A DNA stretch of 64,000 nucleotides from Candidatus Pantoea haifensis. Its GTDB lineage: Bacteria; Pseudomonadota; Gammaproteobacteria; Enterobacterales; Enterobacteriaceae. Of the stretch, positions 49,426-58,210 are shown piece after piece. Position 1 is the stretch's first letter. Every line of letters begins with the position of its first letter. The translations under genes were made by a program, and so were the position numbers. The notes below the pieces were generated by a model. The model made no database searches. It saw nothing but the letters and a program-made list of their open reading frames with translations, and was not told where the DNA came from. The stretch spans positions 56,419 to 120,418 of the forward strand of contig JAGTWN010000007.1 in the NCBI GenBank assembly GCA_018842655.1. The letters run 5' to 3'.

Positions 49426-49640
49426 ATAATTTTTGGCTGACCTGAACATAAGGCTAAATTGTTTATCCTGCGTTTATTCCTGGTTAATGCTTATGCCTGA
49501 AGCGAATGCCTGTTGCAGTGGGTTATTTTAAAGCGTAACGGAACAAATGCTGAAGGGCAGCTTCTCTCGCTGTGAATTTTCTGAAATTACGATGCTCGAA
49601 AATAATGCGGATGACGGCCTGACAGCAGGAATAATATTGA

Positions 49641-50246
49641 ATGAACAGTGTGAAGCAGGACGAATTCGGGCCGGGCGCGCTTGAAGCCGATATCGGTGCA
49701 CGCCTGAAATGCATCCGCAAGGCCCGAAAAATGACCATTAACGAACTGGCGATGCTGGCGAACGTTTCTGCTGGAGCGATCAGTCAAATTGAGCGTAATC
49801 AGGCTAACCCGACAGTCAGAGTATTGGAGCAATTAAGGCTGGTTCTGAAAGTGCCGCTGACGGCTTTTCTTGAAGGATCCACGGCCACGTTGCGTAGCAC
49901 AGAATATTACATTCGCCGCCTGGCTGAACGACCACATTTCAACGTTGGCAGGCAGGGGATTGCAAAAGAGATGTTATCTCCCGCTGGCGACCACGCTGTT
50001 CAGTTTATGTTTATTGTCATTCCGCCAGGCGTACGTTCCGATGAGATGTTGATGGGACAAGGTGAAAAAGCCGGAATCATTATGAGCGGAGAGCTGACGC
50101 TGGAACTGGAGGGTGAATCAACCATTCTGTTTCCTGGCGACAGTTTTCAGTTTAAGAGTTCGCTTAAGCACAACATTTTCAACCATACCGACAAAGAGGC
50201 GAGGGTGCTCTGGATCATGCACATCCTGCCCGATCACCATCTCTGA
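49641..50246 (+). CDS. XRE-family regulator with cupin sensor
   Basis: 201 residues. The N-terminal helix-turn-helix (IGARLKCIRKARKMTINELA, SAGAISQIERNQANPTVRVL) is joined to a C-terminal cupin (FMFIVIPPGVRSDEMLMGQG, ELEGESTILFPGDSFQFKSS). This HTH_3-cupin architecture (like PuuR) commonly controls amine and amino-acid catabolic genes. It sits between the binding-protein gene and the oxidase at 50313, which fits local control of both. There is a short spacing of about 65 bp to the oxidase. Confidence 0.88.
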   Translation: MNSVKQDEFGPGALEADIGARLKCIRKARKMTINELAMLANVSAGAISQIERNQANPTVRVLEQLRLVLKVPLTAFLEGSTATLRSTEYYIRRLAERPHFNVGRQGIAKEMLSPAGDHAVQFMFIVIPPGVRSDEMLMGQGEKAGIIMSGELTLELEGESTILFPGDSFQFKSSLKHNIFNHTDKEARVLWIMHILPDHHL

Positions 50247-50312
50247 TAATAAGCAAAGTGGTGGAACTATTCATATCTCCTGCTCACCGCAGAGATAAAC
50301 AGAGGTCTATGT

Positions 50313-51640
50313 ATGCGCATCAACGTTGACGCAGTTCCGGACAGCCCTGATTTTCCTGATAGTGTGGATGTTATTGTTATCGGCGGAGGCATTATAGGCA
50401 CCTCTGTAACCTATGAACTGGCGAAACGCGGGGTATCCGTGGCACTGTTTGAAAAAGGTGTCATAGGCGGCGAGCAGTCAGGTCGCAACTGGGGCTGGGT
50501 GAGGCAACAAAATCGCGACATTTACGAACTGCCTGTTGCCATTCGCAGCCTGCAACGCTGGGAAGCCCTGGGCGCGGAAACGGGGCGCGATCTCGGTTTT
50601 CGCCGTACCGGCATACTGTACGGCACCACCAGTGAAGCCGATTTGGCAAAATGGGAAGCCTGGGGTGAAAAAGCCCGGTTTGCAGGATTCGAAAGTCACC
50701 TGCTCTCCGCAAAAGAAGCCGGTGAACGTATCGCTGGTGAGACTGCCTGGAAAGGTGGCGTCTGGTCACCCACAGACGGACGTGCAGAACCGTCTAAAGC
50801 GGCGCCGGCACTGGCGCTGGGCGCACAAAAGCTGGGCGCATATGTTCATCAACGCTGCGCGGTGAGAGGGCTTGATATTGCTGCCGGGAAAGTCGCGGGC
50901 GTCTGGACTGAGCATGGGCGGGTTAAAGCGGGGCGGGTGATCTGCTGTGGAGGTGCCTGGAGTTCGCGTTTTTGTAAACGCTATGGCATTGAATTACCCA
51001 GCGCGAACATACTGGGTACAGCCTTTAAAACTACCCAGGCTCCAGAGGTGATTAAAGGGTGCCTGAGCATGCCTGATCTGGCGATTCGCCGCCGCCTGGA
51101 TGGAAGCTATACCGTTGCCGTGCCGGGAAGAGGCACGCTCGATCTGGCACCGCAAAACCTGCGTCATGCTACCCGTTTTTACCCGATGTACCGCAGCAAA
51201 ATTGCCAAAAAACTTAAGTTCCGTCTCAACCGCGCTTTCTTTTCCGGCCCGGAGGCGTCTGGCTCCTGGAAAACAGATGGTATTTCCCCTTTTGAAAAGA
51301 GTCGGGTGTTAGATCCTGCGCCGGATAGCACATTACTTAACGACGCTATCAAACGGCTGGAGCGTGAATTTCCCGCGTTAAAAGGCATAGCCATCGATTA
51401 TGCCTGGGCAGGCTGGATAGATACCACACCCGATCTGGTTCCTGTCATTGATGAAATTCAGGCCATACCGGGTTTGATCATCGCTTCAGGATTCAGCGGT
51501 CACGGTTTTGGTATCGGTCCTGGTGCAGGGAGCTTTGTGCCCAGTTGGTTACCCATGAAAAACTCTATACCGACATCACGCCCTATAGCCTGAGCCGCTT
51601 TGCCAGGGGTAAGGCAATACGCGAGCCTCAGATGATGTAG
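50313..51640 (+). CDS. FAD-dependent amino-acid oxidase/dehydrogenase, DadA-like (frameshift as given)
   Basis: DAO-family flavoprotein: VDVIVIGGGIIGTSVTYELA at the N-terminus, FEKGVIGGEQSGRNWGWVRQ for FAD anchoring, KAGRVICCGGAWSS and the C-terminal VPVIDEIQAIPGLIIASGFS, GHGFGIGPGAG. One G is missing at 51528-51530. Corrected, the tail reads LCAQLVTHEKLYTDITPYSL and SRFARGKAIREPQMM to 51640, about 442 residues. Relatives oxidise D-amino acids, sarcosine or opine-like amines. With the ABC importer and XRE-cupin regulator it forms an uptake-and-oxidation unit of unknown substrate. Confidence 0.85.
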
Positions 51641-51678
51641 TTTGGCTTTTTCTGCGGTTGCGGGAGGCAGAACAAACA

Positions 51679-51719
51679 ACTGAGAGGCGTGTTAACTACT
51701 CCTCTCAGTCAGCTTTTTT
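51679..51719 (+). terminator. Rho-independent terminator after the oxidase gene
   Basis: ACTGAGAGG at 51679-51687 pairs with CCTCTCAGT at 51701-51709, followed by CAGC and TTTTTT to 51719. It lies 39 bp past the oxidase stop and touches the stop codon of the convergent hydrolase. Confidence 0.75.
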
Positions 51720-52554
51720 AAGACTGGATGAAGGCAAGCAGGTCGGCATTGATCACGTCTGCATGGGTAGCGTGCATACCGTGAGGAAAGCCAGGATAAA
51801 TGTTGAGAGTCCCGTTGGTTAACAACTTGTCCTGCAGAATAGCGGCATTTTCGTAAGGTACGATTTGATCATCATCACCCTGCATAATGAGTGTCGGCAC
51901 CGTAATGGTTTTCAAATCTTCAGTCTGGTCAGTTTCTGAAAAGGCTTTAATGCCTTCGTAATGGGCTTTCGCACTGCCGTTCATACCCTGACGCCACCAG
52001 TTCTGAATAATTCCTTGCGAGACCGCTGCGCCAGTCCGGTTAAAACCATAAAAAGGACCAGATGCCACATCAAGGTAGAACTGAGCGCGATTAGCCGCGA
52101 ACGCACGGCGAAAACCATCAAAAACGTCAACTGGCGTACCGCCGGGATTATCCGCCGTCTTAACCATCAAAGGTGGAACGGCACTGATCAGAACAGCTTT
52201 CGCAACCCGTCCCTGTGGCTGACCATAATGCGCGACATAGCGGGCAACTTCACCTCCTCCTGTCGAGTGACCAACGTGAACCGTGTTGTTTAAATCTAAA
52301 TGTTCAACAACGGCTGAAACGTCAGCGGCGTAATGATCCATATCGTGTCCGTCACTGACCTGATCTGAACGTCCATGGCCACGGCGGTCAATAGCGATAA
52401 CGCGAAAGCCTTTTTCGAGAAAAAACAACATTTGAGCATCCCAGTCATCTGCGCTTAAGGGCCATCCATGATGAAAAACAATAGCTTGTGCGTTTTGGGG
52501 ACCCCAGTCTTTAAAATATATATTTACGCCGTCTTTGGTTGTAACAAATGACAT
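51718..52554 (-). CDS. Alpha/beta hydrolase, non-haem chloroperoxidase/arylesterase type
   Basis: 278 residues from ATG 52554 (MSFVTTKDGVNIYFKDWGPQ). Catalytic elements: oxyanion region VFHHGWPLSADDWDAQ, nucleophile Ser in GHSTGGGEV, Asp in MQGDDDQIVPYE and His in YPGFPHGMHATH. The RRGHGRSDQ segment and overall length match the cofactor-free haloperoxidase/esterase family, which hydrolyse esters and show perhydrolase activity. The natural substrate is not evident. It is monocistronic and convergent with the oxidase. Confidence 0.87.
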   Translation of the reverse strand: MSFVTTKDGVNIYFKDWGPQNAQAIVFHHGWPLSADDWDAQMLFFLEKGFRVIAIDRRGHGRSDQVSDGHDMDHYAADVSAVVEHLDLNNTVHVGHSTGGGEVARYVAHYGQPQGRVAKAVLISAVPPLMVKTADNPGGTPVDVFDGFRRAFAANRAQFYLDVASGPFYGFNRTGAAVSQGIIQNWWRQGMNGSAKAHYEGIKAFSETDQTEDLKTITVPTLIMQGDDDQIVPYENAAILQDKLLTNGTLNIYPGFPHGMHATHADVINADLLAFIQS

Positions 52555-52855
52555 AGCACTAACTCCTCTGTTGAACGAAGGGAAACAGAACAGGTGTTGG
52601 GCTTTGCGCATGAGGCGAGGACAATTTACAGGGCAGTTAAGAGCTAAATGTTCAGTAAGTTATGCAGCGAATATGGAAAGTGTTTATTGCTTCCCGCGTT
52701 ACGCATGACTTAAAAGGTAGTGTAAACAGAAACAGACGTGGTAAATGTTACGCATTAAAAGGCATATGAAGTCCGTATGAACAGATTTTATGTGAAAAAA
52801 CGCCTGCGTATTAACAGCTTAACGCAATCACAGCAGGCGAGACATCAGGCGATGT
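52555..52855. other. Intergenic stretch, nothing recognised
   Basis: 300 bp between two minus-strand genes, carrying the hydrolase promoter. No ORF, repeat or convincing hairpin was seen. Confidence 0.35.
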
Positions 52856-53251
52856 TTACTTAGCGTAGTGCATACCTTCCAGCTTCATTCCATCCGGATC
52901 GAGAAAGAACACGGCGTAATAATCGGGATAATATTCACCTGCTGCATCAACAATGGTGACATTGTTCTCTTCCAGCCATGCCTGTAACTGATCAACATCC
53001 TGACGGCCGTTCAGTGACCAGGCATAGTGATGAAAACCGGGGTTACCCAGCCGATAAGGATTTTTCACGCCTTGTTCATCGGCCTGATAGATCCATAGCC
53101 GGGTCGTGCCATCGGTCCAGCCCATGGCCTGCGGCTTCTCATCTAAAACATCGAATCCCAAAAAGGTCATCAACCCGTGATAGAACGTTCGTGATGCAGC
53201 GAAATCACTAACGGATAACACAATATGATCGACTGCCTGTACGCGTGACAT
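52856..53251 (-). CDS. VOC (glyoxalase/dioxygenase fold) family protein
   Basis: 131 residues from ATG 53251, with GGAGG 6 nt upstream; the in-frame extension to 53299 is unnecessary. Two VOC half-motifs: VQAVDHIVLSVSDFAASRTF and NPGFHHYAWSLNGRQDVDQL, with the metal-ligand-like end YYAVFFLDPDGMKLEGMHYA. Such proteins include glyoxalase I, fosfomycin-resistance and extradiol enzymes. The His/Glu ligands are visible but the substrate is not assignable. It is a single gene. Confidence 0.8.
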   Translation of the reverse strand: MSRVQAVDHIVLSVSDFAASRTFYHGLMTFLGFDVLDEKPQAMGWTDGTTRLWIYQADEQGVKNPYRLGNPGFHHYAWSLNGRQDVDQLQAWLEENNVTIVDAAGEYYPDYYAVFFLDPDGMKLEGMHYAK

Positions 53252-53776
53252 TTTTACCTCCGTAGTTAACCGGGTAACCCTCTGTTTAAGCGTAGTCAAC
53301 CCGGGGCACGCTGACTTGCGATGAGTACCACGCTCTCTACGGGCAGCGGTTTTTGCGCTGGTTTATCGTTAACAGAGAGACAAACTTTCATGTCGCTGTT
53401 TATCGCGTCGGTAACAATTTATTATCAAAACAGGTGTTGCCGCTTCGCAGTCCGGTGCGTTAGCTGCTGGCTGGCTCAGCGTATGTCGCATGGCTTCCAT
53501 GATATCGGCCACAGGAATTGCAGCTTTTCCGGCAAGCCACCGTAACCGGCGTATTCGTCTGGCTCCCAGCAGGCATTACAGCGTAACGGCTCTTTAATAA
53601 AGGCGTATAATCAACATTATGTTAAATAAATGCAGGTTATTCTCTGGGTAGCAGTAATAAAATGAGCATGAATTTCTGATGCTACCTCTTTTGGACAATA
53701 CACGTTGGCATGCCGTACCGGCAGCGGCCCTGTGTTAAAACCCCGCCAACGGATCTCCCACAGCGAAGCCATCAGG
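53252..53776. other. Region with coding-like debris
   Basis: About 525 bp without an intact gene. A minus-strand frame at about 53395-53590 reads AIPVADIMEAMRHTLSQPAA and CEAATPVLIINCYRRDKQRH, which looks coding but has no proper start and no known match. A short plus-strand ORF at 53321-53545 has no support. The stretch adjoins the Rpn remnant, so this looks like decayed accessory DNA. Confidence 0.35.
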
Positions 53777-54168
53777 ATGAAGAAAAACCGCACGCCCACG
53801 CCACACGACGCGGTGTCCAAAATCTTCGATGAACTGGCTGCAGCTGTTCAGCGAGCCTGAACGGGCAGCAGGTGCTGGTAAACTACTTGATTCAGGCGGG
53901 TGAAACGCCGGATGCGGAAGCCGTTATTCGCGAACTGGCACACCGCGTGCCACAGCATGAGGACGAACTGATGACAATTGCACAACAGCTTGAAGAAAAA
54001 GGCCGGGAAAAAGGGCGTCAGGAAGGGCTGGAAAAAGGACGGCAGCCTGGCGGGCTGGAAGCCAGCCGGGAAATTGCCCGTAACCTGCTGGCAAACGGCA
54101 TGGATAGCGTTTCTGTCATGAAAATGACCGGCCTGTCCGAAGAAGAACTGCAGCAAATCCGCCACTGA
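53777..54168 (+). pseudogene. Rpn family nuclease/transposase remnant (internal deletion)
   Basis: The start MKKNRTPTPHDAV at 53777 is the exact N-terminus of the Rpn (recombination-promoting nuclease, PD-(D/E)XK) family and has an AGG site. After about 15 residues it jumps to the C-terminal part. The end is clear: LVNYLIQAGETPDAEAVIRE, LAHRVPQHEDELMTIAQQLE, EKGREKGRQEGLEKGRQPGG and MTGLSEEELQQIRH. About 190 residues, including the whole nuclease core, are absent, and a stop lies near 53860. The remaining 98-residue ORF (from 53872) has only the C-terminal tail with KGR repeats. Confidence 0.85.
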
Positions 54169-54328
54169 GTTCCGGTTAAAGCCTGACGGGTCGGCAAGCA
54201 TCCGGCAGGCTTAATTCACTTCTGAATCGCATATTGGGTTAATCATTTACCCTGCCGCGTGTCGCAAACTGCCACTATAGTTGTGAAAGCTATTCGCCTT
54301 TCTTCACACCCGTTCAAAAGGAGTTTTC

Positions 54329-55432
54329 ATGAGTCAACTTTTCTCCGGAATCAACATTGGTGAGCTATCGCTGGATAACCGCATTGTCATTGCGCCGATG
54401 TGTCAGTATTCCGCTGATGAGGGTAAAGCGACCGCGTGGCACCGTATTCATCTTGGTCAACTGGCGTTTTCTGGTGCGGGCTTAATGATTATCGAAGCAA
54501 CGGCAGTTGAGGATATCGGCCGGATCTCGCCTGGGGATCTGGGATTATGGGATGATAAAACTGAAGCAGCATTGCAATCGGTGCTGAATGATATCCGCCA
54601 GTATTCTGGTGTTCGTATCGGTATTCAGCTTGGCCATGCCGGACGTAAAGCTTCCTGCGCTGTGCCCTGGGCAGGCGGAAAGCAAATTAGTATAAACGCG
54701 GGCGGCTGGCAAACTATTGCTCCGTCGGCAGTGGCTTTTAGTGAAGACGATACACTGCCTGCTGCAATGAGCGACGACGATATGAAACGTGTAAAACAAG
54801 CGTTTGTCGACAGTGCACAACGAGCCGTCCGGACAGGAATAGAACTTATTGAGATTCATGCGGCACATGGTTATCTGCTGCATCAGTTTCTTTCACCGCT
54901 TTCTAACAAGCGTAGCGATGAGTATGGCGGTTCGCTGGAAAACAGAATGCGCTTTCCGCTTGAGGTTTTTCAGGCAGTACGGAATGCCGTGCCGGAAAAT
55001 ATACCGGTTGGCGTCAGGATTTCAGCCACAGACTGGGTAGAGGGCGAAGGCTGGGATGTGGCTCAGTCCATCGCCTTCTCAGAACAGCTCGAATCGCTTA
55101 ACTGTGCCTATATTCATGTTTCCAGCGGTGGGTTAGCGCAACAGCAAAAAATCAAGGTACAGGCTGGCTATCAGGTGCCTTTCGCTCGAGATATTAAGCA
55201 ACATCTCACTATTCCGGTGATTGCTGTTGGTCTGATAACCGAGCCTCAGCAGGCAGAAGATCTGTTGAAAAACGAAGAAGCAGATCTGGTCGCCCTGGCA
55301 CGCGGCATTCTTTATGATCCCCGCTGGCCCTGGCACGCGGCGGCAGAATTGCAGGGAACGGTTAACGTACCGCCACAATATCTTCGCTCCGAGCCCCATG
55401 GCATTAAAGGAACGCTTGAAGCGGATGAGTAA
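54329..55432 (+). CDS. NADH:flavin oxidoreductase, YqjM/NamA-like old yellow enzyme
   Basis: 367 residues, intact. FMN-binding TIM barrel: RIVIAPMCQYSADEGKATAW, HLGQLAFSGAGLMIIEATAV, QLGHAGRKASC, IHAAHGYLLHQFLSPLSNKR with the substrate His pair, SDEYGGSLENRMRF and ALARGILYDPRWPWHAA. The Cys in MCQYSAD is the redox-tuning residue of the YqjM (thermophilic-like) class. Such enzymes reduce activated C=C bonds of enals, enones and nitro compounds. GGAG precedes the ATG. It is followed by a strong terminator. Confidence 0.92.
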   Translation: MSQLFSGINIGELSLDNRIVIAPMCQYSADEGKATAWHRIHLGQLAFSGAGLMIIEATAVEDIGRISPGDLGLWDDKTEAALQSVLNDIRQYSGVRIGIQLGHAGRKASCAVPWAGGKQISINAGGWQTIAPSAVAFSEDDTLPAAMSDDDMKRVKQAFVDSAQRAVRTGIELIEIHAAHGYLLHQFLSPLSNKRSDEYGGSLENRMRFPLEVFQAVRNAVPENIPVGVRISATDWVEGEGWDVAQSIAFSEQLESLNCAYIHVSSGGLAQQQKIKVQAGYQVPFARDIKQHLTIPVIAVGLITEPQQAEDLLKNEEADLVALARGILYDPRWPWHAAAELQGTVNVPPQYLRSEPHGIKGTLEADE

Positions 55433-55444
55433 TAGCTAAATGTT

Positions 55445-55482
55445 AAAAACCCCGTAAACGGCTCACCGGATACGGGGTTTTT
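55445..55482 (+). terminator. Strong rho-independent terminator
   Basis: AAAAACCCCGTA at 55445-55456 pairs perfectly with TACGGGGTTTTT at 55471-55482 across a 14-nt loop. The T-run/A-run ends make it bidirectional, and it sits between the convergent oxidoreductase and acyltransferase genes. Confidence 0.88.
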
Positions 55483-55531
55483 GCTACGGGTTACCCTGAC
55501 CTGAACGGTTGATACGTTGATCTTTAACCGT

Positions 55532-56657
55532 TTATTTCGCCACAGGATTAGCCACTGGCACAATTTTAGTGCTGGCTGGTTTTAAGCCAAACAGGGTTGC
55601 CAGCACAGGAATACGTTTGATAAAACCATAGCAGCAGGCACTTAGTATCAACGCAACCGTTGTCACTGTAACGACATAAGTAACAGAAAGATTATCCGGG
55701 AAATAATCATCCAGAAGCCAGGCCAGTGAAATGGTTAACGGATAGTGCATGATGTAGACCACCAAAGCCGAATCGACGATGCCATTCACCAAACGATTTT
55801 CTTTCAGGCGCATTTTCTCAAAACAGAAAACAATCCAGTAGGAGAAAATAACAGAGAAAACGCTGGATGCCAGAGCGGGTAAATACTTCATCACCCCGCC
55901 AGGGTTGTAATGAAAAGTAGCATAAAAGGCGGCATAACAAACAAGCGCCAGCGCAGCCACCAACCCTGAATGCAGCAACGGACTTTTAGCAATCTCTGGG
56001 ATCTTATCTCTGTTGAGATACAGCGCATAACCGGCTGCGTAGTAAACGCAGAAACGGGCGGTCACCGGAATTAACGACACCAGTTCACCTGCATCTTTCA
56101 GTAAAAACTTCAGCACGAAAAAGAAATTGCAACTCACGATGAGTGTACCCACCAGCACCGGGAATGGCAGACGGCGGAAAATTGCCGCGATCTTCGCGTA
56201 TACCGAACCCGGAATGAAAAACGACATGGCTGATAACGAGACCAGGAACCACAGGTGGTGAAGGTGCGTGTAACCCTCTGCTAATCCCGCAGCGGTTATC
56301 TCACTGCCTTTAATCGTTGCAGCAAGCAGGTACATGACGCCAGGAATAAAAGCGAAAGCAGAGATAAGGGGGACAAGCACCCTTTTCTTTCGATTTTGAA
56401 TAAAGAAATCTTTCCCTTTGCGTAAAAACACCATCGCTGAAAACATGCCTGATAAAAGAAAAAGCTTCCATTCGGAACGTATGGACAAACTCAATCAGGG
56501 AGGTAAAAAACGCCGATTCATTTTTTCTGACAGGTAATACCGGAATTCCTCCGGGTAAACTGCGTGCTGCATGGTACAGCACGCCTTCTAAAATAAGCAG
56601 CGCACGTAAAAAATCGAGGCCTGTATTTCGCGTTGATAAAAATGAAGTTTTATCCAC
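55532..56657 (-). CDS. Acyltransferase 3 family membrane protein (frameshift as given)
   Basis: Starts GTG at 56657 (MDKTSFLSTRNTGLDFLRAL) with GGCGGAG. The AT3 signature RNTGLDFLRALLILEGVLYH with catalytic-type His and FRMEAFFLLSGMFSAM are the conserved loop and helix. About ten transmembrane helices follow. The frame breaks in the T-run read on the minus strand at 56459-56463; a two-T loss gives the usual AFFLLSG. Corrected length is about 376 residues. Members O-acylate sugars of LPS, exopolysaccharide, peptidoglycan or osmoregulated glucans (OpgC-like). An SGNH hydrolase gene lies upstream in divergent orientation, and AT3 and SGNH domains often act together. Confidence 0.82.
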
Positions 56658-57115
56658 TTTCTCCGCCTTAAGGTTTTTTATTACTTTATTTTAAGTTGGG
56701 TCTGTTTGGCACTGGTGAAAAAGTAAGCACCGTTAAACAAAACGGCGTGTGTTTATTTGGCCCGACTGTAACAGACATCCCTCAGGCAAAACGACGTTTT
56801 ACATGAGGAAACATAATGGTATCAGCTTTTACATTATGCATTAACAGAGTCAGGAAATATTCGGATAAACCTCATAATGAATAAAAGAGGTTATCGTTTT
56901 TAATGCACTCGCCGAAAAAGTAAGTAAGCCAAAAAATGAAATATCTTTTAACTTTATGATAGGTAATGGTTAAGTTTTGATACCCCGCACATGGGTGGTC
57001 TTGGTAGTTAGCAAGCTAAGTTATTTTATTTATGATTCAGGCGAGTATCAGGCAGGTATGATTTAAAGAATAATCTTAAGCCTGACAGTGAAACTGATTA
57101 GCAAAGGTGATGGCG
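56658..57115. other. AT-rich intergenic region
   Basis: About 460 bp between divergent genes, AT-rich, holding the acyltransferase promoter. No supported ORF, hairpin or repeat was recognised. Confidence 0.35.
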
Positions 57116-57255
57116 ATGAAAAAATGTTTCAAAGTTTAGCCGTGCTGTTTTTAACACTTCATCCGTTAAATGGGACTGTTCCTATTCACTGCCAGGGCAA
57201 AAATGATAAATCACGCTTTCGGATTGTTTCGTTCAATGCCCCTTTGTTACCCTGA
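57116..57255 (+). CDS. Possible 46-residue exported peptide (needs one base)
   Basis: ATG 57116 with AAAGG upstream opens MKK then stops. Adding one A to the run at 57118-57124 gives MKKMFQSLAVLFLTLHPLNG, then TVPIHCQGKNDKSRFRIVSF to a TGA at 57253, with a signal-peptide-like start. The missing-base pattern is the one that damages known genes here, but no homology supports it. It may be chance. Confidence 0.2.
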
Positions 57256-57316
57256 TGTCACACAGGCAATCCGGTTGCAGGATAAGCATCATGTATACAC
57301 GTCAAAGGTAAATTCA

Positions 57317-58148
57317 ATGAGGCTACATATTTCTTTTTCAACAATGTTTTCCTTATTTGCTCTCTTTTCTGTTTTGAGCGGGACGGTACATGCAGCTGAT
57401 GCTCAAAAGGACTTTATTATTGCGGCTTATGGCGGATCCAGTACCAAAGGTGTGATGGCAGTAAAAAAGAAGGGAAACTAAAGTCGGTTATCACAAAAGA
57501 AAATGAAATAGCTGTGCTTAATACGCTTTTAAAAGATAAATATGGTCCGGGTATTCGCGTTGTTAATTATGGCGCGCCGTCTGCACAGGCACTGGAGTTA
57601 CTGACAGGTGAATATCATTACCGCAAAAATAAAACCTGGCGTGAGGAGATGGAAACATCGGAAGCTAAAATTATTATTCTTAATTTTGCCATGAACGATG
57701 CCCGGCACTATCGTTTCAAAGATACTGAACCTGATTATATTGTCAGTCCGGTAAAATATAGCGAAGTGATGTCAAAGCTGATTGAAATTGCGCGTGCCAA
57801 AGGCAAAGCGGTGATTGTTCAGGAACCGCATCCCATTTGCGGGCGTATCGCACGTGTGAAGTTAGAACCTTATGTTTCCAGTCTGAATGCTGTTGCCCGG
57901 TCAGAATCGGTGCCTCTGGTTCCCCAGTTTGAACGGATTAAAAAATGGATAACTGGCAGGCCTTAATGTCACCAGACTGTACTCATCCTTCCAGCGAGCT
58001 GTATAAAAATAAAGCGCAGGCAACCTTTGCTGTTCTCGAAAAAGCTTCGGTACGCAACTGGCCGCTTATCAAAAAAATATGCAAACGCTTGATCAAACCT
58101 CAGTGGCTAAACAAAGCGTATCGCCGCAACCGTAGTGATTTGTTATGA
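57317..58148 (+). CDS. SGNH/GDSL hydrolase, secreted (two frameshifts as given)
   Basis: Starts at ATG 57317 with AAAGGT 7 nt upstream. A signal peptide ends in SGTVHAAD. Block I is FIIAAYGGSSTKG (a GxSxT variant in place of GDS). Block III is ILNFAMNDARHY (GxND-like, with A in place of G) and block V is SPDCTHPSSELY with the catalytic Asp and His. One A is missing at 57463-57468 (VKKEGKLKSVITKENEIAVL) and one at 57940-57945 (RIKKMDNWQALMSPDCTHPS). Corrected length is about 277 residues. SGNH enzymes remove or add acyl groups on sugars and lipids; pairing with the divergent AT3 protein suggests glycan O-acylation turnover. Confidence 0.78.
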
Positions 58149-58177
58149 ATTGTACGGCTGAACCGTACAATTCATAA
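58143..58177. terminator. Perfect 15-bp palindromic hairpin between convergent genes
   Basis: TTATGAATTGTACGG at 58143-58157 and CCGTACAATTCATAA at 58163-58177 form a perfect stem with a CTGAA loop. It includes the stop codon of the SGNH hydrolase and ends 33 bp before the stop of the convergent autotransporter gene. No T-run follows, so it may stop transcription by other means or protect the mRNA end. Confidence 0.55.
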
Positions 58178-58210
58178 TGCGTCTCAGTGGTGGCTTATCC
58201 AGGAGCCCGT

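Noticed and set aside
53617-53820. 67-codon minus-strand ORF next to the Rpn remnant
   Set aside because: It overlaps the true Rpn N-terminus on the other strand and has no start signal or homology that I can support.
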